This document shows, piece after piece, positions 21,751 through 33,484 of a stretch of DNA of 47,861 nucleotides. Source of the DNA: Gonium pectorale (Eukaryota > Chlorophyta > Chlorophyceae > Chlamydomonadales > Volvocaceae); contig LSYV01000042.1 in NCBI GenBank assembly GCA_001584585.1, positions 793,853-841,713 on the forward strand, in the 5' to 3' direction. The notes under the pieces are model-generated. The model did no database searches, was not told the DNA's origin, and was given only the letters and a program-made list of their open reading frames with translations. The stretch's first letter is position 1, and every line of letters begins with the position of its first letter. The translations under genes were made by a program, and so were the position numbers.

Positions 21751-23978
21751 GCTGAGCTGTTGCGAGGGCGCCACTGCGCCAAACGGTCGCCATGCAGACG
21801 CGTGACACCGCGCAGCACCGCGCACCCATCGCCCGCTGGTGCAGAGCGGGCTAGTTGTGGGAGCTGTGTATGAGCATGACGCCTGAGGTGCTCCTTGCAC
21901 GGCCAAGCCCATCGTTGATCTGGCGGCCACAACCTGTTCCCCGAGGGCGATATGCGCGACCGAGACGGAACGGACGTGGAGACGCGAGAGCGGCAGATCT
22001 TCGCAAGCAAGGAATCGTCCTATGAATACATGACGCGAATGCCCAATCGCGACAGCCAAAGCGGCCCAGAGCACACCTGACTTATGAGTCGCAGCCGCCG
22101 CGCGCCGGTCTGCGAGATGCAGCCAAGAAGGTACCCCCCACCGAAAGCACTAACAATGCAGAGCGTGAGCGGGAGCCTTCAACGCGTCTGCTAGCGCTCA
22201 AAGAAATGCTCGGCGAATTAGCCCCGTGCGCATGTGTGCATACGCAATTGCTCCATTAGCACATGAGTTCTCGACTGGCAAATGTGTTGTGCCTCAAGGC
22301 TGCGACGGTCAAGAGTTTCGGGCGACGCGTTGAGCGATGGACGTGCAGTCTTACATATATGGACTGTTGTCATATGGGTACACAGAATACTCCATTATAG
22401 AAGCGGTGGGATCTGTCGCACGATGGGCCTGAGCTGGGCCGGTAGCAACCACCACACGACGTTAACTCCACCGCGACCAGTTCCGTGTGTGGCTCGGAGG
22501 TCCAGGAAGTGCATCAATCCATACATATACACGAGAGTACACGTTCGAGTTGGCGGTGGACGTGGTGTACACGCGGAACGTGCGCTGGTCACGGCGCTCA
22601 TGTGTTTCGGCGTGTCTTCAAGTCAGCGCGCCAATGTAAGCCACATGCGTACCACTACTTATATAACAGACTTGACCGCCGTCAACAACCATTGCAATCA
22701 GACAGGCCGCGCAAGCTGCACACCCGTACGTAAAACAGGGACCACAAACAGAGAAGAGATAGAAGCCACCTCCACGATGCTCCACGCCATTGCAAGCGTA
22801 CTGACTGATGGATCCGGTGATGCACGGGCGGGGTTGGAAGCCGTAAGGGGGCTCATGTCGGACTGCTCTCTCTCTCCTCTCTTTCATCGACATGCCCTGT
22901 CCACAGTAGCTGGCAACCCTGTCCAGCCATGGTTGTACCGGGGATATGCAGCATAAGAAAACATGACCTATATGACGCATCTGTGGAGCCTTCCGTGTCG
23001 AGATAGCTCAGTGAGGTGTTCAACTCGCCAGCAGTTGAAGCTCAGCCACGTGAGCTCAGCGTGCCCAGGGGCGTGCAGTGGCGTGCCCGCGTAAGACCCA
23101 GCCTTCCCAGCCTTGGAAGCCCGTACAAACGGGGTTACATAACACGCCACATTTCCTACAAACGGATGTCGAGTGTAACTTCGAGACCTCCCGGATGCCA
23201 GGAAGATTCAGGAAGGTACACGGCTGTGTCCACATGCCGGGGAGCCACATTCCTGACTGCAGAATCGCACAAATATGGCAAGAGAGCATTGCTGTGTGTG
23301 ACTTGCACTTCAGGTCCCGCAATTACACGTATGCACAGTTGCGACGTTGATTTGGAGCCAAGTTTCAATGCAGACAGCACCACGAACCTCAATCTAAACC
23401 AATAGAACCATTCTTCATGCAACAATGCTTATGATGCTCTCATTAATTGTGCTTCCCAGTAGTACTTTGCGCCCTCCGTCCTCATCCTTGTCACGGCAAT
23501 CCCTGTCCTGAACCGCAACTCTGCTTAGACAGATCATCATTTTTATCTTAACCCTACGGTGTTATGCAAATGTGTAAGACTCTGGAGCGCACCGTACCCG
23601 TACCAGCAGCAGCTCCGCAGCAGCGACGGGTATCCCTTTGCATGAGGTACATATAGTTCTTCATTATCCCACAATACTGTTATGCGAGTCACCACTTCGG
23701 TTGAGGCCACAAGCACTCAGTGAACTCTGAATACCGGTGGTTGCCCCTACCTCAGTCCGGGCGCATGCTGAATTCACAAAGAGCCTTTTTAGAATGTGTC
23801 ACTTCCTTAGCACTAGAGTGTAAGGAGGAGTGACCTGCCGCTTCCGTGTGGCTTCCTGTGGCGTCTAGCGGTCATGCTAGCAGCAGCCGTTTGGTCCAAG
23901 CATTCTAGTGATAGGTTCATCGCTTGGGCCTGCTAGCGGCGCGCGTCGGGCATACGGAAGCGCTTCAAATCCCGCGCT
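21751..23978. other. Shared upstream region of two divergent genes
   Basis: This 2.2-kb interval separates the desaturase-like gene (minus) from the putative regulator (plus). It is less GC-rich than the genes, especially at 22200-23960. TATA-like strings occur at 22376 and 22657 but cannot be tied to a start. Open frames such as 22282-22956 (+) lack any motif. Additional 5' exons or leaders of either gene could lie here. Confidence 0.45.
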
Positions 23979-26900
23979 ATGGGCGCTGAGGAGAAAGCGA
24001 GGTGCGGAGGCTTGCATTCACCGATCGTCGTCACTGATATGGGTTGTGGCACTGTTGTGATTGTGCCATAGCTTTAGCGATGCCATCGGTCCTCCCCGCC
24101 TGTCGACAGGCGGACAGCAGGATACTGGAGCCCCTTCAACGAATGGTGGCGGGAATACTACGACAAACATGGAGAGCGCCCCAAAGCGGACGACCTCAAG
24201 AGGTAAGTCCGGGGCTGGGTGAGGCATGCTTGAGAACGATGTCACCAACAGCCGCAGCACATATGGTCACAAGTTTGTGAGGGCGTGCCAGCTGCCCGTG
24301 TGCGTCTCGCGTGCTACAGCAGAATTAGATTTTCGTGAGGGGCCATCACCAGGTAGGCATCACCTCGGCACGTGCCTGTCTACATTGCTTGCAAGCTTGG
24401 TCTTGTTTTAGAGTGTCCATACGAGACGTATCAATGATCCCTATCCCTATCCGGCTCCACAGATGGTTCGCAGAAGAGTCGCATCGGGCCTTCCCCGAAG
24501 ACCCGCCCACATACACAATGATCCGCAACCATGCCAAGGGTCTTCGCGACCTCAACAGTGTGCGACACTACTTTCGTGATTACCGGGCACGCAAGCGGAA
24601 GGTGAGGCAGGTGGCCCACGGACGGTTCCTCCACAGTCCAACCACACCCAGCTGTCTGAGCGGTTAATTACCTGCGCCATTCGCCCCTCCCCTGTGCTAC
24701 AACTCTCAGGCTTTTGCGGACCTGGCTGCTGCCGAGTCCCAGTCCTCAGCCCCAGAGGATGAGGGCAGCGGGCCGGGCACTTGCGGCGGGGCTGGCAGCG
24801 GCAGCGACAGCGACGACGAGACGGGCACTTCGGACGAAGACTGGGAAGCGGAGAACCTCCGCCGGAAGCGCCCTCGCCGGGCAGCAAGCCGGCATGCGGC
24901 ACGTGACACGCCACTTAGCCGACGCGCCGCCGAGTCCCAAGCGCCTCGCCCTCCGAATCCGCATCCCGCGACACAGGTCGCGCCCACTGCGCTAGCGGAG
25001 CCGCAGGCTAGGGCAGGCTCCGACGATGCCCTCGATGGGCCTGAGGTGCAAGCGTCAGACGCTGCCCTGGCCGCGTCGCCGCTGCGGCCGCGGGGCAGTG
25101 CCATGCTCGTTGAAGAGCCCTGCGAGGACGCCGCAGTTCCCGACGCCGACGTCACAGTCAGGCTGCTGGGACTGGCTGCCCCGTCCACTCAGCACCCTAG
25201 CCAAGGCCAACACCAGCTGCACGGAAAGCCGTTGTCCGCTGAGATGGTGACCCAGGGTCCGGTTGAAGTAAAGGCCGAGGAGGAGGCAGAGGTGCTGCTC
25301 AAGTTGGAACATCAGCCGCAGGAGCAACAGCCGCCGCCGCTGCCACCGTCTCGGTCCTTCCGGCGGCTTTCCAGCGTACAAGAGCGCCCGCTTGTGCCAT
25401 CCATCGCCGCTGCGGCACAGGCTTCGGCGCCAGCCCCGTCACCGATTGCGGTGACCCCCGAGGGTAGCGGCGCTGCTGCGGCAGCCGCGACCGCGTCTCC
25501 AGCTGCTGCGTCTACGCCGGTGCAGCTTATCCCTGGCACATCCGCTGCGCCGCGCCTGTCATGCTGTGGACCGACGGGTTCCGCCACTCGCGCCGCTTCG
25601 CCCGCAGCGCACTCATCCTGTGCCGCCCCCATGGTGCCGGTTGCGGCTCGGCTCAGCGACAGTACCTTCGGCGGTCCGGGCTTGCCCGCCGTCGCCCGGA
25701 GCCCCGCCGCGGCGTCACTTGCATCCGGGTCGGCCTCGGCCTCATCGGCGGCGACGGCTGGCAGCCCAGCCAAGCTGCTGGCGGGGCCCGCCGCCGTGAT
25801 TGCTGCACTACACGGCAAGCTGGCAGCGTCTGACGGCTCACCGTCCACCGGCGGCGGCGCGGCGCCGCACTGGTCATCACGCTACCTGCATCGGACGCCA
25901 GAGTGCCGATTGGGCGGCGCGGGCTGGGCTGGCGCGCCGGCCCTGGGCTTGGGGATGGAGGCTTGGCCGGCTCGCTGCGTGCCGTCGCCACTTGGCGGAC
26001 CGCGCCTGCCGCCCGTTCCGGAGTACGGCGTCACCGCAGAGGAGCCCAACCCTACCGACGCCTTCGGCGCCGGCGAGCAGCCCTTGCTGGCTCAGTCTCG
26101 GGCTCGCTTGCCGACGCCGCAGGAGCCGCGGGCGGCTGCGGTGGCCGCTGGGGAGCTGCCCTCTGTGCGGTCATTGCCGATGACGGACGCTGCCACGGCC
26201 GTGACTGACTCCTACGGCAAGCCCGCGCTTCTCTCCTCGCCCGAACCGCTCGTGCATCAACCAGCGGAGGGGGTAATGGCTCGGCGCTCGGGCTCGGGCG
26301 GCGTCCTGGGCCCCGGCCGCGGCCAGCTCCTGGCGGAGGCACCTGCCCCCGCTGGCGCCCGGATGTCTATGCCGGGCTCTGGACTGCCGGCATCCCAGGT
26401 TGCACAGGCGGGGTCGGGCGGCGAAATGCTGGAGGGGCCAATACAGCGGCCGATGAGCGCGGAGGCCGTGGATCCCAGTGGCCGGTCCGCAGGGGGCACA
26501 TTGGCCTCCATGGTGCACCAAATGCCACCCTGGACGCCCTTTGCCACGTCGTCAGCCGGCGCCGCTGCGGCCGTCGCGGCGGCAGGTGGTGATGTCGGGG
26601 CGGGTATGGGCCGCCGCGAGGCGCAGCGGCCGGCGTCAATCATTGCCTCCGCCTGGGACCCATCCTTGGCAGATGGCGGGCCGGACAGTCCCGTCAGCCC
26701 CGCTCGGGCCTTCGCGTCGTTGCCGCCTGGCGTGGGCCTCGGCGGCCCTGCCCGTGGGGATGGCGGCCTCATGAACACAGCGACCCCGTTCAGCATCGTT
26801 GCGCCGCCGCCGGCCCTGCAGCGCACGGCCGCCTCGGCGCCGCTGAGCCCCCGTGACTGGGGCGGCAACGGCGGCGGCAGCAGCCCCGCGCCTGGAGCCA

Positions 26901-28573
26901 CAGCCTGCGGCTCCATGTGGCTGCGGCGTAGCCATCCGCACGTTATGTCCATGCCTGGTCCCGCGTCGGCATCTATGTCGGTGTCCCTGGGCCCGCGCGG
27001 CGGCTCGGCATCGCTACCCATGTCCATAACAGCCAGCCTGCCGGACCCGGAGCAGCTAGCTCTCGGAGCAGGAGCCGACAGAACCTGCATGGCTGGGATC
27101 CGACCGCTGGGGCCCCTGAGCGTCGGCCGTCACATGTCCTTGCCCGAGCTGCCACATGGTAATGGCGGGCTGGTGCCGCAGCTGCCGGCAGCTGCGGCGG
27201 CCTCGCAGGCCGCCGCGGGTCCGCCGCCGATCACAACGGGCTTCGCGCGAAGCAAGGGCGTCGCCCGATTCAGCAGCGGACCCGGCGGCTTGGACGCTGC
27301 CGCAGCTGCTGCCGGCAGCCTGGTGCCGCAGCTGCTCTGCCACGATGGCCCTCCCACGGCGGCGCGCGTGATCCTGACGGGTGCCCAGCGGGCTGATGCG
27401 GCAGGCCGCGACGCCAGCGCTGCCGGCGTCGAGGCGTGCGCCGTGGCCGCTGAGCCCGAGGAGCTGCCTGGGCGCGGCAGCGGCCCCCGCGGCTGGCCCA
27501 GTGAAGTGCCCGCGGCAGCGGAATGGGCTGGCAGCACGCCGCCGGCGGCGCCGACGCCAGCGGACGCTGGGCCGGGTGGTCTCATGCCACCCTACAGCAT
27601 GGGCATGGCCGCGTCCTTCGCATCCTTTCTAGGCCATCCATCCACACCTGATGTGGGCCCCCTTGCGCCTCCCAGCTTTCCCAGCACCGGATGTGCTGAT
27701 TACCCATACCCTGCCCCGCTGCCGGCGCGGGCGCCGCTGCCTCAGCCATACAGCCGCTTCCGCCGCCCCCCACTCCGTGGCCCAGCCTGGCAGCATGTCC
27801 ACCACTTCCCCCCACATGTCTACCCGCACGCCGCCTACCCCTACCCGCCGCCTCCGCCGCCGGAGCACCAGCACCCCAGCGTCACCGTACATCCGGGGCG
27901 CTACATGCCGTACATGGTACGGCGCCGCTACGTGCAAGTGCAGCCGCCCGAGTACTTTCCTTCCCCGCACCACGCCCCAGACTACTTTGGCCCCGACTAC
28001 GGGCCGCCGCCGCAATGGCCGCTGCCGGTGGCGGCGTCGCCGCCGGAGCCGGAGCCCGCCATGTCCTGTGGCCCCTCGCCGCCGCTGCCTCTGGAGCCCT
28101 GCGCCTCCGCGCCGTTGCCCCAGAGGCCCCTGCCGGGCAGCCGCAGCGCGGCGTACAAGCTGCTCTCCCAAGACCCCTGGTCCCAGCCCGGGTACGAGGA
28201 CGTTCGCCCGCCCCCGCAGCACCCGGGTGCCGTACCCACTGGGGCCCCGGCAGAGCCGGCGTACCACTCTGACACAGCCGGCGAACCGCAGGGCCGGGCA
28301 GCGTTGGGCACGCCATACTCCCAGGGCCGGCCCTCCTGGTGCGGACAACAGCCTGCCCTCCCGGCGAGGATGGCGTCGGCCCCGTGCCCTGGCGCTGCTG
28401 GGCAGACCGGCACGGCAGAGGTTCTGCTCGCGGGCTGGGGGTCGGCGGTTGCCGGCCGCGGGGCGCAGGCCGCGGGGACAGGAGAGCAAGGCGGCGCGGG
28501 GACCAGCCGCTCTAGCAGTAGCGCCATCATAGAGGAGCTGTGGGCCATGTGCGACGCAGCGGAGGAAATCTAG
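23979..28573 (+). CDS. Putative volvocine-type regulator: compact N-terminal DNA-binding-like domain plus long disordered tail
   Basis: Four exons, 23979-24001, 24110-24202, 24463-24601 and 24710-28573, join in phase to 1372 residues. All borders are GT-AG. Residues 13-85 form a dense domain rich in Trp, Tyr, Arg and Lys. It contains YWSPFNEWWREYYDKHGERP, then WFAEESHRAFPEDPPTY, and ends VRHYFRDYRARKRK. Its second half can be laid on a homeodomain with one insertion: helix 3 WFxNRR corresponds to YFRDYR, with the invariant Asn replaced by Asp. This is tentative. An acidic patch (SDSDDETGTSDEDWE) and a basic cluster (RRKRPRR) resembling a nuclear signal follow. The remaining 1150 or so residues are Ala/Pro/Gly/Ser-rich, turning Tyr/Pro/His-rich near 1060-1180, and end in an acidic amphipathic helix. 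I do not recognise the family. A transcription-factor role is inference. The first exon (23 nt) is the least certain. Confidence 0.65.
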
Positions 28574-30135
28574 ATGCCGTGAATTCTCGCGATTGCTGCG
28601 TGGAGAGATTGTGTCCGTACGAGGTGCTGTTGGTTGAGGCCCTCTGCTCGTAAACGCGTGAGAGTAACCCTAGATTTAGAGGCCACGCTGCACAGCAAAC
28701 CCGTAGATCGCCACGTTGGCGGTAGGTTTGTCCTGAGTGCTCTTTCTTCCTCGTCCTTCCTTTTTTCCCGTGCGTCCCATGAAGGGGAGGCGCTACGCAT
28801 ACGTCCTTGTTGCCGGTGTTACCGTACATGTGTCGACGCCTCGGCCGGCCCAGCCCGTTGGTGTTGGTAGGAGCATTAGGAGGCATGGCGGCAGGAGGGA
28901 GTAGGAGGAGAGGGACGCTGGCTGGTGCAGGTGCGCATCTCTTGCAACTGGCGATTAAGCGGGAGGTCTCTCTCATGTAGCATGCGGTTTGGCAGGTCTT
29001 ACAGGAGTTTGCTCCGTGCTCCGTGCCCAGGCAGCGGCGCCTGGGCATCGCGGAGAAGGTGCCGCAATGCAGTCTCCCGTGTTCCTCGCAGAGAGGGCTA
29101 AATTTAGCAGGCTGCTCCGCTGTTTTCATGCCAGAAAGGGCCGCTTTGACGTTCCGACGAGTTGCACCGTTTAGCCAGGTACTTTCGCTGCGCAGAGCAG
29201 CGACCGGGCGGCCCGCCTCAAGCGGGGAGCCAGCCCGAGCCCGTTGCAACTGGGCCCCTTTTAGTCCTGACCACATCGGCGTGCGACGCCACCCGCGCGC
29301 TGACTCGCATTCTGTGCCCCAAGACGCCGCTTCCTTACCATCCCGCGACATGCATTTCCCGCCCCCCCTGGCCGCTCATCTCATCCCGCGCCCCCTTGCA
29401 TGTTTTGACCGAGCTATAACAACGTAGATCATGTTAACCTGTGCGGCGTGGCAAGCCTGTACACGTGTTGGTTGTTACTGTTCATAGGGCATCCTGTTGC
29501 ATGTTGGATCGTATGCGGCGGCCGTGCTTAACTGACCTGGCCGCGTGGCCGGAACGCGACCGTCAATGCGGAGCTGTCTCGGCTGGTTGAGCATGTGGCA
29601 GGGTGGCATGTGATGCGCAGTTGGTGTATGTGATGCGTTGACGGCGGTCACGTGCAAAGCCTCGGTGCAATAACGAAGAGGTAGTATGGGCTCGTTCCTT
29701 GATGGCTGTGATGTGCGAAGACAAGACCGGGCAAGACCTGTCTGTGAAGGTCAGCGTACGGCATGCACATGGAGGCGTGTGGAGCCGCGGAGCCGTGGAT
29801 TTAGTGCCTCCCGGCGTTCACTATGCTGCGGCCGCTGGGTGGAAAGGGCAGGTAGTTTATTGAAGGGTTGATGTTTGTTGAGGATTGTTGACATGGGGGA
29901 GAGGATGCGAATGTCCGTTGGGAAGGTGGCCAGGTCACGGCGTCCGGACCGGTACGGTTGGCCTTGAGATGCCCTGAGGTTCCCAGCCGGTCACCCGGGA
30001 TGGGCGACGCCTCTCCAAGACGCGCATCGAGCCCCAGAATGTAGTTTGCGCCCTGCAAATGCACGGGGAGAGGCGTTGTGCACCTTATGCAGCGTGTGCG
30101 TTTCTGCAGTGGAAGCCTCGGAGGTCCCGCTTGGA

Positions 30136-30140
30136 TGTAA
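30136..30140 (+). terminator. Possible TGTAA poly(A) signal of the putative regulator
   Basis: TGTAA is the usual poly(A) signal in Chlamydomonas. This is the first plus-strand occurrence I found after the stop at 28573. It would imply a long 3' untranslated region of about 1.6 kb, so the link is weak. Confidence 0.25.
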
Positions 30141-30448
30141 AACCCCGAATACTGCCCGTTTGCTCGTCTCCCTCGCCCGCCATGCCCTGTACTCGGCGCC
30201 CTTCTGGATTCATCGCACCCCCGGGTGTGTATGACCCTAGAGGCTTCCGTCCCTGATTCCATTTCCTTTTACTGCAACGTGCACCTCCAGCCCCCGTTTC
30301 CCTTCATGAACCACGCCCACTCAACCTGGGAGCAGAGACCCCAAACATCACAATAGTGCATACAAACGGGCAGCGGCCTCCGCCTTGCATGCATTTGTTG
30401 CTGGGCGGGTTGCTGCCGGCATGCCTGTTGCGGGCTTACGAGCTACAG

Positions 30449-30456
30449 TATATAAT
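30449..30456 (+). promoter_or_regulatory. TATA-like element upstream of the RRA-like gene
   Basis: The string TATATAAT stands out in a GC-rich region and precedes the gene at 31274. The distance to the ATG would require a leader of nearly 800 nt or a spliced 5' untranslated exon, so it may be coincidental. Confidence 0.2.
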
Positions 30457-31273
30457 TGAGTTCCCTTTCTAAGTGACAGCACGAGACTGCACGAGTGCCG
30501 TCGCCAGTCAGGTCACGTCTTCCCTGGTCGGCTCGCGTCAAGCCAGGGGTCCCCCCTGCGCCAATCTCGCGTTGCCCACGTGCCTAATACCAGCCCGCCC
30601 TGCTGGTAACATCGCGCCTTTGGAGGGTAAGTGTCTGTAGGGTTGGACTTCCTCTTTCTTTGCCGTTTTCTTGCAAGGCAGCGCAGCCAACCGCGTTAAA
30701 AAGGGGTGTTCCAGCGGGGCGGGCTCCCTCTTTCTCTTCAGATTTCTCCTTTTTCCAGCGTGACAAAACGATGCCCCGCGGTTCCCCTATATGCATCCGC
30801 TGCCGGTCCTACTCCGACGTGATGGCATGGGTTTGGAACGCGTGCACATGCCGTACAACGCGTGCCCGTAGCAACCTGCCTCTCCTGTCGCGCATACGCA
30901 GCTCTTAACCCCATCACGCTTGACACGTATTGCTCATACGGTACCCATCTGGAGCAGCCTGAAGCGGGCTGCGGACTAAGACGCCATCCCTTCTATCCTT
31001 GTGAATCTGAGAGTGATCGACTTCGTGATATTCAAAGGCAATCAAGGGCTAGCCGTTCGACCTGCGGAGGGAGGCGGAGACTCGTTTGGTAGCTGGCTGC
31101 AGCGGCTTTTGCAAGCCAACGCAGGTGGGCTGTCTATCATTTGGCAATTTTCTTAATACGAAATTAGTTCAAAGCTGTGCCGGTCGATTCAACTGTGGCG
31201 AGTCGATCATCCTCGTCCTATCCTTGCGACCGACAGGTAGTGACGGCCCCTGTATACTAGGGAGCTGATCACC

Positions 31274-32374
31274 ATGCCTAGCTATGATGACTCTACGGGG
31301 AAGTCAAAGATAACGGAGGCGAAGACCCGCTACACCGTGCTGGCAACCTTCTTTGCCATTGGTGTTTGCTTGGGCGTCATCATCTCTGAGAGGGTCTATG
31401 TGCAGAAGCGGGCCCTGCTTCCTCAGCCGCGGCAGTTGGTCAGCCAGATGGCGAACGCGATGCACCACGTCGGCCACCACGCGCCCGCGGCCCCTCGCAA
31501 CGAGCTGGAGGCATACCTGATGAAGATTGCCCCTCAGAAGGAGCTTTTGCTGGCCGTGGCCAACAAAAACACTATGTGGGACGGCATGCTGGACACCTTC
31601 ACCCAGGGTTTTAAGCGCGCCCAGGTGCCTAACCACATGGTGCTGGCGCTGGACCGGGAGACCGAGAAATGGTGCCAGCAGAACGGCATTAATGCCTTCT
31701 TCATGAACCTTACCATCGCCAAATCGCAGCAGGGCACGGGCGACAACCATGCCGTGTCAGCCATGAAGTTTGGCATCCTCAAGAACTTCATCGAGTTGGG
31801 CTGGTCGGTGCTGCTCTCGGACGTGGACATTGCTATCTTCCAAAATCCCTTTGAGCACCTCTACCGTGACTCGGATGTGGAAGGCATGACCGACGGTTTT
31901 GATGAGCACACCGCCTACGGCTCCATCGAGGGCTTTGACGACCCCTCCATGGGCTGGGGCCGGTACGCCCAGTACTACAAGCATTTTAATCTCAACTCTG
32001 GACTTTTCTACCTCAAGGCAAACAACCGCACCCTCGACCTCATGACCCGGCTGGCGCGCCGCCTCAGTCAGGAAAAGTATTGGGACCAGACAGCCTACAA
32101 TGAGGAGATATTCTTCCTTTCCCACGGCAGCTACAAGAGCCCCCAGGTCAGCGTTCGTGTAATGGAGATCGACAAGTTCATGAACTCTAAGCGCCTCTTC
32201 AAGGACATCCGCCACCGGCCCAAGGGCCAGCAGCCGCCTCTGCCAGTTATGGTACATATCAATTACCACCCGGATAAGCATGAGCGCATGAAGGCCGTGA
32301 TTGACTGGTACACCAACAAGAACGAGCACGCCCTTGACCCATTCCCTGGCGGCAGTGAGAAGGGCACACGGTAG
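31274..32374 (+). CDS. RRA-like GT77 arabinosyltransferase (type II membrane glycosyltransferase)
   Basis: A single uninterrupted frame of 366 residues. A short cytosolic N-terminus is followed by one membrane segment (about residues 20-40), as in Golgi type II enzymes. The catalytic nucleotide-diphospho-sugar transferase domain (PF03407 type) runs from about 88 to 350. It carries the metal-binding DVD at 183-185 within WSVLLSDVDIAIFQNPF, then HLYRDSDVEGM, NSGLFYLK, and a terminal VHINYHPDKHERM segment. This order and wording match the plant RRA proteins (REDUCED RESIDUAL ARABINOSE). Those proteins add the second arabinose to hydroxyproline-linked arabinose on extensins. By inference it modifies Hyp-rich cell-wall or flagellar glycoproteins. 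The start is the first ATG of the frame and gives a normal signal anchor. Lack of introns is unusual among its neighbours. Confidence 0.85.
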   Translation: MPSYDDSTGKSKITEAKTRYTVLATFFAIGVCLGVIISERVYVQKRALLPQPRQLVSQMANAMHHVGHHAPAAPRNELEAYLMKIAPQKELLLAVANKNTMWDGMLDTFTQGFKRAQVPNHMVLALDRETEKWCQQNGINAFFMNLTIAKSQQGTGDNHAVSAMKFGILKNFIELGWSVLLSDVDIAIFQNPFEHLYRDSDVEGMTDGFDEHTAYGSIEGFDDPSMGWGRYAQYYKHFNLNSGLFYLKANNRTLDLMTRLARRLSQEKYWDQTAYNEEIFFLSHGSYKSPQVSVRVMEIDKFMNSKRLFKDIRHRPKGQQPPLPVMVHINYHPDKHERMKAVIDWYTNKNEHALDPFPGGSEKGTR

Positions 32375-33484
32375 ACTAGTTGTGGGGAGTAATTAGTGTA
32401 TGATGCAGACTCTTGTCTGGTGACTGGGTGGGGACGCAGGCTCGCTGGGAAGGTATGGTGGGATGTATTGCAGCGATCAGCATTGCGTGTGGGCAGCAGC
32501 TGAGCACTGCAATGCCTAGGTTCATGTGTGGAGCGCACGGCAGTGGCACGTGGTGATTTGGGTTTTGCACACTGATCGGGGTCGTGCGGTCGCAACTCGA
32601 CTGGAGCATTGTGCATGGTGATCTGCCCGAGCGGCCAAGAACCTTGTACGGTAGCTTGGTACTGCGTTGGGACATACTGCCGCGCGTGAACATGCCATGC
32701 CCGGAGCTGGGCAGGGCAGCTGCAGTCGGGTAGACGTATTATGCCTTGCTGAGTATTTATCAGCGTGCAAGCGGGCGTAGGGATCGCAGACATTGGTACT
32801 TCAGGCAGGAGACATTCATGTCAGGAGGTACATGCGTGGGTAGATGTGCGGTTTGTACGGCGTCTACTATGTGATGGAACAATGGCTGAGGTGGCAACTG
32901 CTGCTGCGGCACAGACTATGTATCCAGCGTGCTGGAGAACGTGCGGGCCTTTATGTCGCTGACTCGTTTGTCATCGTGCGCATGTTTGTCTAGAATGCAT
33001 GGCAAATGAGGTGCAACTTGACCAATACAGCGCTGGGATACGAGCGAGCCTCAGGGGCTATGCGCCTTCAATGGCCCATACGGGATAATATTCAGTTCTA
33101 TCTCGCAACCACCCATGCAATTGCTGCGCTATGCCATGGCCGTCGAAGTGGAAACATGCCAATAGGTGGTCAGAAGTGCTTCTGAAGGGCTCCTAGTCTA
33201 GCAGGGGTTACGATGAAGCCACGCATACCTATCTGGGTCACCTGCAAGTTTAGCCTAGCACTGTCCCTGAAGGGGCCCACGTCAGCGCAGCCCGGAAGAG
33301 TGCCTTCCACTGATGCCTATCATCGAGTTCTAGATATCGAAGCATCAAACTGTCAGAACGCCAGTGCCTATCAAGCCTCCGTCATGACGCCACGTGAATG
33401 CGACAAAATGTACGCCAAGCCCATTGCCTTTGGCCCCCTAAGCGCCGCCTGAGCACACCAGGCACCAGCCGTCTGCTTGCCATA
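32375..33484. other. Convergent spacer between RRA-like gene and RING-H2 gene
   Basis: Both flanking genes end here, so the 1.1 kb should be two 3' untranslated regions facing each other. No TGTAA was found in either expected orientation, which suggests variant signals. No motif-bearing frame is present. Confidence 0.5.

Larger units (their letters stand above)
28574..31273. other. Spacer between the putative regulator and the RRA-like gene
   Basis: This 2.7-kb interval holds the regulator's 3' untranslated region and the RRA-like promoter. The first TGTAA in the right orientation is at 30136-30140. A TATATAAT string lies at 30449-30456, about 800 bp before the RRA-like start. No motif-bearing open frame was found on either strand. 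Confidence 0.45.

Noticed and set aside
23940..23990. tRNA-like B-box string (cttcaaatccc)
   Set aside because: The flanking bases do not form a T-stem, and no matching A-box or acceptor stem is present.
27629..28489. 286-codon minus-strand frame inside the long exon of the putative regulator
   Set aside because: Antisense shadow produced by GC-rich codon bias; no motif.
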